A stretch of 64,000 nucleotides of DNA from Paraburkholderia sp. DHOC27 (lineage in GTDB: Bacteria > Pseudomonadota > Gammaproteobacteria > Burkholderiales > Burkholderiaceae): positions 124,518-188,517 of the forward strand of contig NZ_QVQV01000004.1 of assembly GCF_003429005.1 (NCBI RefSeq), written 5' to 3'. Shown here in pieces: positions 47,625-57,497 of this stretch (position 1 is its first letter; the number at the start of each line of letters is the position of its first letter). A model generated the notes under the pieces. The model searched no databases, had not been told where the DNA came from, and was given only the letters and a program-made list of their open reading frames with translations. The translations under genes and the position numbers were made by a program.

Positions 47625-47744
47625 CGAATGCAAGAAAAGGCCAAAAAGAACGCAAGAAAACACCAACGAAAAAACCAGACCCGCGGCTACGCCGCCGCCA
47701 CCACCCGCAGGGCCCAAAACCCCCTCCCGGACGGGTCCACCCTT

Positions 47745-47750
47745 TATAAT
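47745..47750 (+). promoter_or_regulatory. Probable -10 box of valS
   Basis: TATAAT lies 35 bases before the valS start. No clear TTGACA-like box is found 16-18 bases upstream, so the promoter is only half supported. Confidence 0.5.
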
Positions 47751-47785
47751 CAAAGATTCCATTGCATTCCAGCCGACCGCCAACA

Positions 47786-50653
47786 ATGAGCGACACCACG
47801 CTTGCCAAGAGTTTCGAACCCCACAACATCGAAGCCCAATGGGGCCCCGAGTGGGAAAAGCGCGCCTACGCCGCGCCCGCGTTCACCCCGAACCAGAAAA
47901 ACTTCTCGATCCAGCTGCCGCCCCCCAACGTCACCGGCACCCTGCACATGGGCCATGCCTTCAATCAGACGATCATGGACGGCCTCACGCGCTATCACCG
48001 CATGCTCGGCGAGAACACGCTCTGGGTCCCCGGCACCGATCACGCGGGTATCGCCACGCAAATCGTCGTGGAACGCCAGCTGGACGCGCAAGGTGTCTCG
48101 CGCCACGACCTCGGCCGCGAAAAGTTCGTCGAACGCGTGTGGGAATGGAAGCAGCAATCCGGCTCGACCATCACGAATCAGGTGCGCCGGCTCGGCGCGT
48201 CGATCGACTGGTCGCGCGAATACTTCACGATGGACGACAAAATGTCCGCCGCCGTGCGCGACGTGTTCGTCCGTCTCTATGAGCAAGGCCTGATCTATCG
48301 CGGCAAACGGCTCGTCAACTGGGACCCGGTGCTGATGACGGCGGTCTCCGACCTGGAAGTCGCCAGCGAGGAAGAAAACGGCCACCTGTGGCACATCCAG
48401 TACCCGCTCGCAGACGGCTCCGGCCATCTGACGGTCGCCACTACGCGCCCCGAAACCATGCTCGGCGACGTCGCCGTGATGGTCCATCCGGAAGACGAAC
48501 GCTACGCGCACCTGATCGGCAAGATGGTCAAGCTGCCGCTCACCGAGCGCGAAATCCCGGTGATCGCGGACGATTACGTCGACCGAGAATTCGGCACCGG
48601 CGTCGTCAAGGTCACGCCGGCTCACGACCTGAACGACTATCAGGTCGGCCAGCGTCACGGCCTGCCGCAAATCGAAATTCTCACGCTCGACGCGAAAATC
48701 AACGGCAACGCGCCGGAAAAGTACCGCGGTCTCGATCGGTTCGAGGCACGCAAACAGGTGGTGGCGGATCTCGAAGCCATCGGCCTGCTCGAATCCGTCA
48801 AGCCGCACAAGCTGATGGTGCCGCGCGGCGATCGTACCGGCGTGGTGCTCGAACCGATGCTCACGGACCAGTGGTTCGTCGCCATGAGCAAGCCGGCGCC
48901 GGAAGGCACCTTCAATCCCGGCAAATCGATCGCCGAAGCCGCGCTCGACGTGGTGCGCCAGGGCCAGATCAAGTTCGTGCCAGAAAACTGGACCACCACG
49001 TACTACCAGTGGCTCGAAAACATCCAGGACTGGTGTATCTCGCGCCAGCTCTGGTGGGGTCATCAGATTCCGGCGTGGTACGGCGAAAACGGCGAAATCT
49101 TCGTTGCAAAGAGCGAGGACGAGGCGCGCGCCCAGGCCGCTGCCAAGGGTTACACCGGCGCATTGCGGCGCGACGAGGACGTGCTCGACACGTGGTTTTC
49201 GTCAGCGCTCGTGCCCTTCTCGTCGCTCGGCTGGCCCAACGAAACCCCGGAATTGCAGGCGTTCTTGCCGTCGTCGGTGCTCGTCACCGGCTTTGACATC
49301 ATCTTCTTCTGGGTCGCGCGGATGGTCATGATGACCACGCACTTCACCGGCAAGGTGCCGTTCGACACCGTTTACGTGCACGGCCTCGTGCGCGATGCCG
49401 AAGGGCAGAAGATGTCGAAGAGCAAGGGCAACACGCTCGACCCGATCGACATCGTCGACGGTATCGGCCTCGACGCGCTCGTCGCCAAGCGCACCACCGG
49501 GCTGATGAACCCGAAGCAGGCGGCGTCCATCGAGAAAAAGACCCGCAAGGAGTTTCCGGACGGCATCCCCGCCTTCGGCACCGACGCGCTGCGCTTCACG
49601 ATGGCCTCGATGGCCACACTCGGCCGCAACGTCAATTTCGACCTCGCGCGCTGCGAGGGCTATCGCAACTTCTGCAACAAGCTCTGGAACGCCACGCGCT
49701 TCGTGCTGATGAACTGCGAAGGCCACGACTGCGGCTTCAGCAAACCCGGCCCGTGCGCGCCCGGCGACTGCGAACCCGGCGGCTACACGCACTTTTCACA
49801 GGCCGACCGCTGGATCGTGTCGCTGCTTCAGCGCGTCGAAGCCGAGGTGGCGAAGGGCTTTGCCGACTACCGCTTCGACAACGTGGCGAACGCCCTGTAC
49901 AAGTTCGTATGGGACGAATACTGTGACTGGTACCTCGAACTGGCCAAGGTGCAGATCCAGAGCGGCACGCCGGAACAGCAGCGCGCCACGCGCCGCACCC
50001 TGCTGCGCGTGCTCGAAACGGTTCTGCGGCTCGCGCATCCGGTGATTCCGTTCATCACCGAAGCCTTGTGGCAAAAGGTGGCGCCGCTCGCCGACCGTTA
50101 CCCGCAAGGCATGGCGGAAGGCGAAGCGTCCATCATGGTGCAGCCCTACCCGGTGGCGGAGCCGGGCAAGCTGGACGAAGCCGCCGAGCAATGGGCCGCT
50201 GATCTGAAAGCCATGATCGACGCCTGCCGTAACCTGCGCGGGGAGATGAACCTGTCGCCGGCCGTGAAGGTGCCGCTGCTCGTCACCGGCAACGCGGAGC
50301 GCCTGAGCAGCTTCGCCCCATACGCCCAGGCGCTGGCGCGGCTCTCGGAAGTGCAGATCATCGCAGACGAGGCCACGCTCGATGCCCAGACACATGGCGC
50401 GCCAATTGCTATCGTAGGAACGGACAAGCTGGTGCTGAAGGTGGAAATTGATGTTGCCGCCGAGCGCGAACGCCTGTCAAAAGAGATTGCACGGCTTGGG
50501 GCTGAAGTCCAGAAATGTAACGCAAAGCTGCAAAATGAAAGCTTTGTTGCAAAAGCCCCGCCTGCGGTCGTTGAGCAGGAGCAGAAAAGGCTGGCAGAAT
50601 ACGAAACGACCATCGGCAAGCTGAAAGCGCAGCTCGCGCGCCTGCCGGCCTGA
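47786..50653 (+). CDS. valS: Valine--tRNA ligase
   Basis: Class I valyl-tRNA synthetase, 955 residues. The HIGH-type motif appears as [15 protein letters not shown] near residue 50. The CP1 editing domain lies at about 190-400 with [25 protein letters not shown] is the second ATP-binding motif, and an anticodon-binding helical domain and a C-terminal coiled coil (about 890-955, [20 protein letters not shown]) complete the family plan. The start [16 protein letters not shown] is preferred to an in-frame TTG eight codons upstream. galU follows 61 bases downstream. Confidence 0.97.
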   Translation: MSDTTLAKSFEPHNIEAQWGPEWEKRAYAAPAFTPNQKNFSIQLPPPNVTGTLHMGHAFNQTIMDGLTRYHRMLGENTLWVPGTDHAGIATQIVVERQLDAQGVSRHDLGREKFVERVWEWKQQSGSTITNQVRRLGASIDWSREYFTMDDKMSAAVRDVFVRLYEQGLIYRGKRLVNWDPVLMTAVSDLEVASEEENGHLWHIQYPLADGSGHLTVATTRPETMLGDVAVMVHPEDERYAHLIGKMVKLPLTEREIPVIADDYVDREFGTGVVKVTPAHDLNDYQVGQRHGLPQIEILTLDAKINGNAPEKYRGLDRFEARKQVVADLEAIGLLESVKPHKLMVPRGDRTGVVLEPMLTDQWFVAMSKPAPEGTFNPGKSIAEAALDVVRQGQIKFVPENWTTTYYQWLENIQDWCISRQLWWGHQIPAWYGENGEIFVAKSEDEARAQAAAKGYTGALRRDEDVLDTWFSSALVPFSSLGWPNETPELQAFLPSSVLVTGFDIIFFWVARMVMMTTHFTGKVPFDTVYVHGLVRDAEGQKMSKSKGNTLDPIDIVDGIGLDALVAKRTTGLMNPKQAASIEKKTRKEFPDGIPAFGTDALRFTMASMATLGRNVNFDLARCEGYRNFCNKLWNATRFVLMNCEGHDCGFSKPGPCAPGDCEPGGYTHFSQADRWIVSLLQRVEAEVAKGFADYRFDNVANALYKFVWDEYCDWYLELAKVQIQSGTPEQQRATRRTLLRVLETVLRLAHPVIPFITEALWQKVAPLADRYPQGMAEGEASIMVQPYPVAEPGKLDEAAEQWAADLKAMIDACRNLRGEMNLSPAVKVPLLVTGNAERLSSFAPYAQALARLSEVQIIADEATLDAQTHGAPIAIVGTDKLVLKVEIDVAAERERLSKEIARLGAEVQKCNAKLQNESFVAKAPPAVVEQEQKRLAEYETTIGKLKAQLARLPA

Positions 50654-50714
50654 TTGACGCTCCGCGCCCGAGCTTCCGCCCGGGCGTCGCCACCAGAGGA
50701 CTCAGGGTATTCAC

Positions 50715-51596
50715 ATGCTAAAAGTTACAAAAGCGGTATTTCCGGTAGCAGGTCTTGGCACCCGGTTCCTCCCCGCCACCAAGGCGAGCCCGAAGGAAAT
50801 GCTGCCCGTCGTCGACAAGCCCCTCATTCAGTATGCGGTGGAAGAGGCGATGGCAGCAGGCATCACGGAGATGATCTTCGTCACGGGGCGCAGCAAGCGT
50901 GCAATTGAAGATCACTTCGACAAGTCGTACGAGATCGAAGCCGAACTCGAGGCGCGCGGCAAGGACAAGCTGCTGGAACTCGTGCGCAGCATCAAGCCGA
51001 GCCATGTGGATTGCTTCTATGTGCGCCAGGCGGAAGCGCTCGGTCTGGGCCACGCGGTGATGTGCGCGGAGAAGCTGGTGGGCGACAACCCGTTTGCCGT
51101 CATCCTCGCGGACGACTTGTTGTACGGCACGCCGCCGGTGATGGCGCAGATGATCGAGGTGTTCGATCACTATCACAGCTCGGTGATTGGCGTGGAAGAG
51201 ATCCCGCCGTCGGAGACGAAGTCGTACGGTATCGTCGATGGCAAGGAGTGGGAAGACTCCATCGTCAAGATGTCGGGCATCATCGAAAAGCCGGCACCGG
51301 AAGTGGCACCGTCGAATCTCGGCGTGGTGGGTCGTTACGTGCTGAAGCCGCGCATTTTCGAACACCTGCGCTCGCTGAAGCCTGGTGCGGGCGGTGAACT
51401 GCAACTGACGGACGCCATTCAATCGCTGCTCGCCGATGAACAGGTGCTGGCGTACAAGTACCACGGCACGCGTTTCGACTGCGGCAGCAAGCTTGGTTAT
51501 CTGAAGGCAACGGTGGAGTTCGCGCTGCGCCACCCGGAAGTGGCAGCGGATTTCGAGGAGTATCTGCGTACGCGTTCGCCGGTGCTGGAAGGCTGA
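50715..51596 (+). CDS. galU: UTP--glucose-1-phosphate uridylyltransferase
   Basis: A 293-residue nucleotidyltransferase making UDP-glucose for LPS, exopolysaccharide and galactose metabolism. FPVAGLGTRFLPATKASPKEMLP is the nucleotide-binding signature, VILADDLLYG holds the metal-binding Asp, and GVVGRYVLKPRIFEHL and FDCGSKLGYLKA follow as in GalU. Length and start fit the family. It may be cotranscribed with valS, and a strong terminator follows. Confidence 0.96.
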   Translation: MLKVTKAVFPVAGLGTRFLPATKASPKEMLPVVDKPLIQYAVEEAMAAGITEMIFVTGRSKRAIEDHFDKSYEIEAELEARGKDKLLELVRSIKPSHVDCFYVRQAEALGLGHAVMCAEKLVGDNPFAVILADDLLYGTPPVMAQMIEVFDHYHSSVIGVEEIPPSETKSYGIVDGKEWEDSIVKMSGIIEKPAPEVAPSNLGVVGRYVLKPRIFEHLRSLKPGAGGELQLTDAIQSLLADEQVLAYKYHGTRFDCGSKLGYLKATVEFALRHPEVAADFEEYLRTRSPVLEG

Positions 51597-51637
51597 GTGA
51601 TTTAGCCTGGTAGCGCGGGACGCCGCGCAGCAGATCT

Positions 51638-51688
51638 AAAAAGGCGTTGTTGCACCGCGAATTGCGGGCAACAACGCCTTTTTCTTTT
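51638..51688 (+). terminator. Rho-independent terminator after galU
   Basis: A 13-bp stem (AAGGCGTTGTTGC 51641-51653 with its complement 51668-51680) is flanked by A and T runs, ending in U-rich TTTTTCTTTT. It is 45 bases past the galU stop and nearly symmetric, so it could also serve the convergent small gene at 51740. Confidence 0.88.
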
Positions 51689-51739
51689 GGCGTACGGGGC
51701 CGTTAGCGCCAGCGTCCTGCTGCACTCGTTCCTGCGTCG

Positions 51740-51967
51740 CTAGGCAGGCGGAATCATCGACACAACCATGCCCAGCAAAAGTAGCGCCGGTAATGCAAGT
51801 AGCGCAGCCGATTGCAGAATTCTGTACCAGCGAACCTGCGCCAAATTACCTCTCAAACCGACAGCCCAGACCAGGAACGCGAAGGTTCCAATAATCCATA
51901 AGAGATATGCGGCTTCACCGTCGGCCAATCCCGCTGCATATCCCAGGAATCTTGAACTGGCGATCAA
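51740..51967 (-). CDS. Small two-helix membrane protein (TTG start)
   Basis: A 75-residue product with two hydrophobic segments (about 18-36 and 50-71) joined by a short polar loop with Arg residues (GLRGNLAQVRWYR). I recognise no family. No ATG is available; a TTG at 51967 follows GGAG by eight bases. Membrane topology and its conserved-looking composition argue that it is real, but the evidence is modest. Confidence 0.5.
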   Translation of the reverse strand: MIASSRFLGYAAGLADGEAAYLLWIIGTFAFLVWAVGLRGNLAQVRWYRILQSAALLALPALLLLGMVVSMIPPA

Positions 51968-52096
51968 TTGTTGAACTCCATGAAGTTAACGTCACGCGTA
52001 ACGCCCACACGTAACCCTACAACCCGTAACATCCCGCCCAAATCACCCAGGATGGGATACTCTGCCCCCTCCAACTTCCCGGATCTGCCTTAATCA

Positions 52097-52561
52097 ATGA
52101 CCACCCCGTCTACGATTCGCCGTGCCCACCCCACCGACCTCCCGACGATATACGCCGGCGAGCTCGACTACATCCGGCAGATCGAGCCGCAACAGGAAGC
52201 GCGCTGGAGCGGCGCCCTGTACTGGCACATCAAGCAATGGGCCAGCGACCTCGACCGTATGTTCATCGCGGAATGCAATGGGGAGGCAGCGGGATACTGC
52301 TTCTGGGAGGTCCACGCTGACGCCGCGGTGCTCGCGTCGATCTACGTGCAGCGGGAAAAGCGCGGTGCGGGACTCGGCAAGCAGCTTCTGGCCGAATTCA
52401 TTCGCGACGCGCATGCACAGGGATTCACGACACTCACGCTCGGTGTGAAACCCGACAATCCGGCGCGGCTGCTGTATGAACGCGCGGGCTTCATCTATAC
52501 GCACGAAACCGGCGGGTATCGTCACTACGCGTATCAGGTAGACGACCGCACGGCGGCGTAG
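52097..52561 (+). CDS. GNAT-family N-acetyltransferase
   Basis: A 154-residue acetyltransferase. The acetyl-CoA-binding motif A is VLASIYVQREKRGAGLGKQLL (about 76-96, with R-x-x-G-x-G/L-G), and motif B is NPARLLYERAGF near the C terminus. The acceptor could be an amino acid, a peptide N terminus or a small amine; the sequence does not say. It stands alone, converging with tusA. Confidence 0.87.
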   Translation: MTTPSTIRRAHPTDLPTIYAGELDYIRQIEPQQEARWSGALYWHIKQWASDLDRMFIAECNGEAAGYCFWEVHADAAVLASIYVQREKRGAGLGKQLLAEFIRDAHAQGFTTLTLGVKPDNPARLLYERAGFIYTHETGGYRHYAYQVDDRTAA

Positions 52562-52599
52562 CCGCGCTCAGCACTCACGCTGCGGCGGCCGCGGTTGTA

Positions 52600-52833
52600 T
52601 CAGCGACGCCGCATCAGGAACGTGAACACCTTATCCTGCGTCGAGACTTCGACGATCTCGTTGCCGGTCTGCTTGGCGAACGCGGCGAAATCGCGCTGCG
52701 AGCCGGGATCGGTGGCGAGCACCTTGAGGATCTGGCCGCTTTCCATGTCGGCCAGTGCCTTCTTGGCGCGCAAGATGGGCAGCGGACAGTTCAGGCCGCG
52801 CGCATCGACTTCCTTATGAACCTGAATCTGCAT
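52600..52833 (-). CDS. TusA-family sulfur carrier protein
   Basis: A 77-residue TusA/SirA-like protein. The persulfide-carrying Cys16 lies in ARGLNCPLPILRAKKAL. TDPGSQRDFAAFAKQTGNEIVE is the usual second half. Such proteins relay sulfur for tRNA 2-thiouridine, molybdenum cofactor or sulfur oxidation. The start MQIQVHKEVD is used; a much longer open frame upstream to 53232 reads through non-coding DNA and is rejected. The 215-base gap 52834-53048 shows no further gene. Confidence 0.93.
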   Translation of the reverse strand: MQIQVHKEVDARGLNCPLPILRAKKALADMESGQILKVLATDPGSQRDFAAFAKQTGNEIVEVSTQDKVFTFLMRRR

Positions 52834-53048
52834 CGATGTTGACCTTGGAGGGGAACGCGGCGTCAGAAGCGCAAAAAGCGGTTTCTGACGCACGGTAGAG
52901 GACCAAATTCTACCGCAGCCGCCTTCTACCCGCCGCAAGCGTGCGAAGCGACACGCATGGCAGGCCCCGCGTAGGGCCGCATTCACGGGGGCGGCATGGC
53001 CGCAAGCGCTAAACAAAAACGCAAACGCACCCGCGCCCCCCTTTCCTC

Positions 53049-54080
53049 CTACAACAACGTCACCGCCTGTCCGCTTTGCAGCGACTCCCGCAGCGCGCTG
53101 CCAATCCGCGTCGCCTCCAGCGCATCCGCCAGCGTCGCCCCCTCGGACTTGCCGCCCTGCACCGCCGCCACGAACGCGCGTGCTTCGTACAGGAACGCGT
53201 CCTCGAAGCGATCGAAGAAAGTCGGCGTGCACTCATTGCGAATGCCGCTCGCGTCGAGAATCTCCACGCGGTTCAAACGCGGGTTCTGCCCGATCGTCAT
53301 CGCGCCCGCCGTGCCGATCACTTCGCTGCCGGTGTCGTTGCCATGCGCCATCGTTCGCGACGCATAGAACATCGCGAGGCTGCCATCCTCGAATTCGCAG
53401 ATCGCCACGCCGTTGTCGACATCGCCGAACTCACGCAGTCCTTCGTGCAGCGCCACGGTGCCACTCGCGAACACGCGTTTGGCGCGCGGTTTGCCGAGCA
53501 GCCAGCGGGCGACGTCGATATCGTGCACGGTGCAGTCGAGAAAAATGCCGCCAGAGTTCGGCGCAAAACGCACGAAGAAGCCATCCGGATCGTTCTGGTC
53601 GCAGGTCTGCGAGCGCACCATGAACGGCCGGCCAATCTTGCCGGCAGCGAGCTTGTCGAACGCGTCGCGATAGCTCGGATCGAAGCGTCGCATGAAGCCA
53701 ATGGTCGCCTGCAGATGCGGCCGCTTTTCCGCCTCGGCCAATACCCGTTGACACTCGGCCAGATCGAGCGAAAGCGGCTTCTCACAGAACACATGCTTGC
53801 CGGCGCGCAGTGCGTCGACAATCTGCTGCGCGTGCAACGCAGACGGCGTCACCAGCCACACGGCGTCCACTTCGTCATCCTTCAGCAACGCGGCGTAATC
53901 CTCATAAAGACGCGGCGCCGGTAGACTGTCGCGCGCCCAGGCGCGCTCCTCTTCGAGCGGACTGCACGCTGCCACCACCGCCGCGCCAGGCACGCGGTAG
54001 GCCAGATTCTCTGCGTGCCGTTTGCCAAGTCGTCCCAAGCCCACCACGCCAACGCGTACGCCCTGTTTTGCACCCGTCAT
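53049..54080 (-). CDS. Gfo/Idh/MocA-family oxidoreductase in the inositol locus
   Basis: A 343-residue NAD(P)-dependent sugar or cyclitol dehydrogenase. The Rossmann motif GVVGLGRLGKRHAENL is at residues 11-26, the catalytic FCEKPLS Lys follows, and GIFLDCTVHDIDVARWLLG with the His-x-x-Asp pair is conserved. It overlaps iolG by four bases (ATGA), so it is cotranscribed. A role in oxidising another inositol isomer, such as scyllo- or D-chiro-inositol, is likely from context but not proven. Confidence 0.9.
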   Translation of the reverse strand: MTGAKQGVRVGVVGLGRLGKRHAENLAYRVPGAAVVAACSPLEEERAWARDSLPAPRLYEDYAALLKDDEVDAVWLVTPSALHAQQIVDALRAGKHVFCEKPLSLDLAECQRVLAEAEKRPHLQATIGFMRRFDPSYRDAFDKLAAGKIGRPFMVRSQTCDQNDPDGFFVRFAPNSGGIFLDCTVHDIDVARWLLGKPRAKRVFASGTVALHEGLREFGDVDNGVAICEFEDGSLAMFYASRTMAHGNDTGSEVIGTAGAMTIGQNPRLNRVEILDASGIRNECTPTFFDRFEDAFLYEARAFVAAVQGGKSEGATLADALEATRIGSALRESLQSGQAVTLL

Positions 54081-55096
54081 GCGGCTTCTCCCAGACGTAC
54101 CGGACGCCCTTCGCGCCACGAAAGCGTGGCAGCTTCGGCCAGTTCCAGCGCCTTCAGACCATCGGCCACCGTCGTGCGCACCGGCTTGCCTTGCGTCACC
54201 GCTTCGAAGAAATGCGCGATTTCCGCAGCATAGGCGGCCCGGTAACGTTCGAGGAAGAACGCTTCCGGCACGTCGCTGGACACAGCGGTTTTCGAATACG
54301 CCGTCACTTCGGTAGGACGCACGTTGCCCGCCTGCAGCATGCCAAGGCTGCCGAGCACTTCGAAGCGCTGATCGTAGCCATACGCAGCGCGCCGCGCCGT
54401 ATTGATCTGGCAGAGGCGCCCGCTCTTCGTGCGAATCGTCACCGCCGTGGAATCGATGTCGCCCGCTTCGGCAATGGCCGGATCGCTCAGGCAGCTACCC
54501 GTCGCGTGCACGGTCTCGGCTTCGTCGTCGAGAATCCAGCGGAAGATGTCGAAGTCGTGAATCAGCATGTCCTTGAAGATGCCGCCCGAATGCTTGATGT
54601 ACTCCACCGGCGGCGCGCCCGGATCACGGCTCGTCACGATCAGCATTTCCGGCGTGCCGATTTCGCCCGCTTCGATGCGCGCCTTGAGCGCGGCAAAGGT
54701 CGGATCGAAGCGCCGCTGAAAACCGATCATGCACACCACGCCCGCTTTCGCGACCGCGTCCGCGCAGGCACGCGCGCGTTCGAGCGTCAGGTCCACTGGC
54801 TTCTCGCAGAACACGTGCTTCTTTTGTGCCGCGGATTGCAGAATCAGATCGGCATGCGTGTCCGTGCTCGAACAGATCACGGTAGCGCCGACCGACGCGT
54901 CACTCATCGCGCTATCGATATCCGCGACCTGCGCACCGTGCAACGCGGCGAGCGCCGCAGCGGCGTCGCGATTGACGTCCACCACATACTTCAGACGCAC
55001 GCCCGGTTGCCGCGCGAGATTGGCCGCATGAATCCGGCCAATCCGTCCCGCGCCGAATACCGCTACATCCATTACCTTGCCAGCTACATCAGTCAT
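54077..55096 (-). CDS. iolG: Inositol 2-dehydrogenase
   Basis: A 339-residue Gfo/Idh/MocA enzyme. AVFGAGRIGRIHAANLA binds NAD, FCEKPVDLTLERA carries the catalytic Lys, and GGIFKDMLIHDFDIFRWIL the Asp/His pair typical of myo-inositol dehydrogenases, which make 2-keto-myo-inositol. The ATG at 55096 follows GGAGG by five bases and overlaps the end of the regulator gene by eight bases. It matches inositol dehydrogenases better than the neighbouring paralogue and sits opposite iolC and iolD. Confidence 0.88.
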   Translation of the reverse strand: MTDVAGKVMDVAVFGAGRIGRIHAANLARQPGVRLKYVVDVNRDAAAALAALHGAQVADIDSAMSDASVGATVICSSTDTHADLILQSAAQKKHVFCEKPVDLTLERARACADAVAKAGVVCMIGFQRRFDPTFAALKARIEAGEIGTPEMLIVTSRDPGAPPVEYIKHSGGIFKDMLIHDFDIFRWILDDEAETVHATGSCLSDPAIAEAGDIDSTAVTIRTKSGRLCQINTARRAAYGYDQRFEVLGSLGMLQAGNVRPTEVTAYSKTAVSSDVPEAFFLERYRAAYAAEIAHFFEAVTQGKPVRTTVADGLKALELAEAATLSWREGRPVRLGEAA

Positions 55097-55970
55097 CGTA
55101 TCCTCCAGTGTCTTTGGATTCTTCTACGTTCAATTCCAGCTTGTACGCGAGCGCAATGAACAGCGCCTGGCACAGACAGATCGTGCTGGTGAGCGAGCGA
55201 AACGCAAAGGCGCTCCCCTCTTTCACATAAAGTTGAGTCGTCGCGTAGCGTGATAGTGGGGACAACTGACTATCTGTGATCACCAGCGTTTTTGCCTGAT
55301 GATGATGCGCAACGCGCAGACAGTACTGCGTTTCCTTCGCATACGGCGCGAAACTGATGGCGATCACCACGTCACCCTTCCTGACGCTGCGAATCTGCTC
55401 GCGATACATGCCGCCGAAGCCCGACACCAGATGCACGCGCTTGGGCGTGTGCTGCAGCGCGTAGACGATATAGCTCGCCACCGGAAATGAGCGCCGCACG
55501 CCGATAACATAAATGTTGTCGGCGTGCTGCAGCATCTTCACGGCTGCGTCGAACTGCGCGTCGTCGAGGCCGGCTTCCAGTTCATCCAGACCGCCACGGC
55601 AGGCCGCCACGAATTCGCGCGCCACCGAACGGCTGGATAGCGCGCCCGGCTTGTCGTCGATCAGCTTGCGAATCCGCTGCTGATAGCTCGGCGACGACGT
55701 GCCCTGCCCGGTATACGCTTGCCGGAACACCGCCTGCAGATCCGAGAAACCGGAGAACCCAAAGCGCTGCGCGAAGCGCACCACCGCCGACGGATGCACA
55801 CCGCAGCTCGCCGCGATGTCACTGGTGCGATCCACCATCACGCTGGAGCGGTGCTGTTCGATGTACGTGGCCACACTCTTCAACTGGCGCGGCAACGACT
55901 CGTAGTTGTCCGCGATGCGCTGCATCAAATCGTCGACGCTCGGCGACTCTGTTGTGCTCTCTTCCGCCAT
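55089..55970 (-). CDS. RpiR-family regulator of the inositol locus
   Basis: A 293-residue regulator with an N-terminal HTH_6 domain (about 15-90, SDIAASCGVHPSAVVRFAQRFGFSG in two parts) and a C-terminal SIS sugar-phosphate-binding domain (about 130-265). In rhizobia, RpiR-type IolR represses inositol genes and responds to a pathway intermediate. The start at 55970 is set by GGAAGG seven bases upstream, rejecting a GTG five codons earlier. It is first in the rpiR-iolG-dehydrogenase operon and divergent from the transporter genes. Confidence 0.92.
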   Translation of the reverse strand: MAEESTTESPSVDDLMQRIADNYESLPRQLKSVATYIEQHRSSVMVDRTSDIAASCGVHPSAVVRFAQRFGFSGFSDLQAVFRQAYTGQGTSSPSYQQRIRKLIDDKPGALSSRSVAREFVAACRGGLDELEAGLDDAQFDAAVKMLQHADNIYVIGVRRSFPVASYIVYALQHTPKRVHLVSGFGGMYREQIRSVRKGDVVIAISFAPYAKETQYCLRVAHHHQAKTLVITDSQLSPLSRYATTQLYVKEGSAFAFRSLTSTICLCQALFIALAYKLELNVEESKDTGGYDD

Positions 55971-56068
55971 AGTTGTTCCTTCCACCTTTTATTGCACTGC
56001 GCAACGACCGTCTCGACGTGATGCACGAGCCGCCGCGCAGGGCGCGCAACACCGCGCTGACGTTGCAG

Positions 56069-56133
56069 ATTATAGGCAGCGCCATCGACAAATGGAACGT
56101 ATTTTCCATTTTTATTTGACATGAAATTTTCAT
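56069..56133. promoter_or_regulatory. Predicted rpiR promoter and IolR-type operators
   Basis: On the minus strand TATAAT (56074-56069) has TTCCAT 17 bases upstream (56097-56092), a plausible rpiR promoter. The -35 region is covered by the 16-base palindrome TGGAA-CGTATT-TTCCA (56093-56108), which fits the GGAA-N6-TTCC pattern reported for rhizobial IolR. A second palindrome, ATGAAA-T-TTTCAT (56121-56133), abuts a plus-strand TTGACA at 56116-56121, although I find no good -10 box behind it. The 300-base gap is otherwise featureless. Confidence 0.6.
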
Positions 56134-56270
56134 TGCATCGTCGCGGAAGATGACCTAATCTTGGTCCTGAGCGAGATGTAGCGAGCATGCGTGTAAACGC
56201 CAAGAGGGCTCGTAAGCGGCATCCAACATCCGCTCCCTTCAAAAACGACAGACCGATAAAGGTGGAGACA

Positions 56271-57317
56271 ATGAGACTTTGCAATGGCAAGGCTGCGCTC
56301 AAGATTCTGGTGGCGGCACTGGCGCTGACGGCGGGCATCGCGGCTACAACGGCAGCTCAGGCAGCCGACGCGCACTTCGTTCTGATCAGCCACGCACCCG
56401 ACTCGGACTCGTGGTGGAACACCATCAAGAACGCCATCAAACAGGCCGACGAGGACTTCAACGTCCAGACCGACTACCGCAATCCGCCTAACGGCGACAT
56501 CGCGGACATGGCGCGTCTGATCGAACAGGCAGCGGCACGCAACTACGACGGCGTGATCGTCACCATCGCCGACTACGACGTGCTGAAGGGTTCGATCGGC
56601 AAGGTCACTGAAAAGCACATTCCGCTCGTCACGATCAATTCGGGCACCGAACAGCAAAGCGCGGATCTCGGCGCCATCATGCACATCGGCCAACCCGAAT
56701 ACACCGCCGGTAAAGCGGCCGGTGAAAAAGCCAAGGCAGCAGGTGTCAAATCGTTCCTGTGCGTAAACCACTACGCCACCAATCCGGCTTCCTTTGAACG
56801 CTGCCGCGGTTTCGCCGATGCGCTCGGCGTCGACTTCAAGACCTCGACGCTCGACGCGGGTACGGACCCGACCGGCATCCAGTCGAAAGTGAGCGCGTAT
56901 CTGCGCAATCACCCGGATACGGGCGGCGTGCTGGCGCTCGGCCCGCTCTCGGCGGCACCGACCATCAAGGCACTGCAGCAGATGGGTCTCGCCGGCAAGA
57001 TGTGGTTCGCCACCTTCGACTTTGACGACGACATCGCCAAGGCCATCAAGGACGGCACCTGCCAGTTCGCCATCGACCAGCAACCGTACCTGCAGGGTTA
57101 CATTGCCGTCGCCGTGCTCGCCATCGCCAAGAAAGAGCACACCACCGATCCGGCCAAGATCGCGCAGTCTTTGAAATCCAACGCCAAGTTCCAGGGCCGC
57201 CTGTCCACCTACGGGCTGGCTCCTTCCTACGGCCCGCGCAATATCGGTTCGGGTCCGGGTTTCATTACCAAGGAGAACATCGACAAGGTCGTCAAGTACG
57301 CAGGTCAGTACCGCTAA
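56271..57317 (+). CDS. Sugar/cyclitol ABC transporter periplasmic binding protein
   Basis: A 348-residue type I periplasmic binding protein. A signal peptide of about 31 residues ends TAAQAADAHF, with cleavage likely after AQA. The DSDSWWNTIKNAIKQADEDF opening and GVIVTIADYDVLK are typical of ribose/inositol-type CUT2 binding proteins. The start MRLCNGKAAL has AAGGTGGAG upstream. Its position before permease, ATPase and iolCDE makes myo-inositol the most likely ligand, by inference from context. Confidence 0.9.
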   Translation: MRLCNGKAALKILVAALALTAGIAATTAAQAADAHFVLISHAPDSDSWWNTIKNAIKQADEDFNVQTDYRNPPNGDIADMARLIEQAAARNYDGVIVTIADYDVLKGSIGKVTEKHIPLVTINSGTEQQSADLGAIMHIGQPEYTAGKAAGEKAKAAGVKSFLCVNHYATNPASFERCRGFADALGVDFKTSTLDAGTDPTGIQSKVSAYLRNHPDTGGVLALGPLSAAPTIKALQQMGLAGKMWFATFDFDDDIAKAIKDGTCQFAIDQQPYLQGYIAVAVLAIAKKEHTTDPAKIAQSLKSNAKFQGRLSTYGLAPSYGPRNIGSGPGFITKENIDKVVKYAGQYR

Positions 57318-57497
57318 CGAATCTCGCATTGAATGCGGGGCCGGCCCACCCGTCCCCGCAGACTCGAAGGGTGTGCGCGCCGTCAGCCGGCACGGCCCGG
57401 CCCGGCCGCCCCCTCTAGCAATGCTTCACTTGCATCACGCACCGCTTGCACGGCGTCGGAACGACGTTACGCACAAGGTGCATCAAGGAGAGCTTCA

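Noticed and set aside
56116..56145. Complete sigma-70 promoter for the inositol transporter operon
   Set aside because: TTGACA is present, but nothing resembling TATAAT follows at 16-19 bases, so only a -35-like match is noted.
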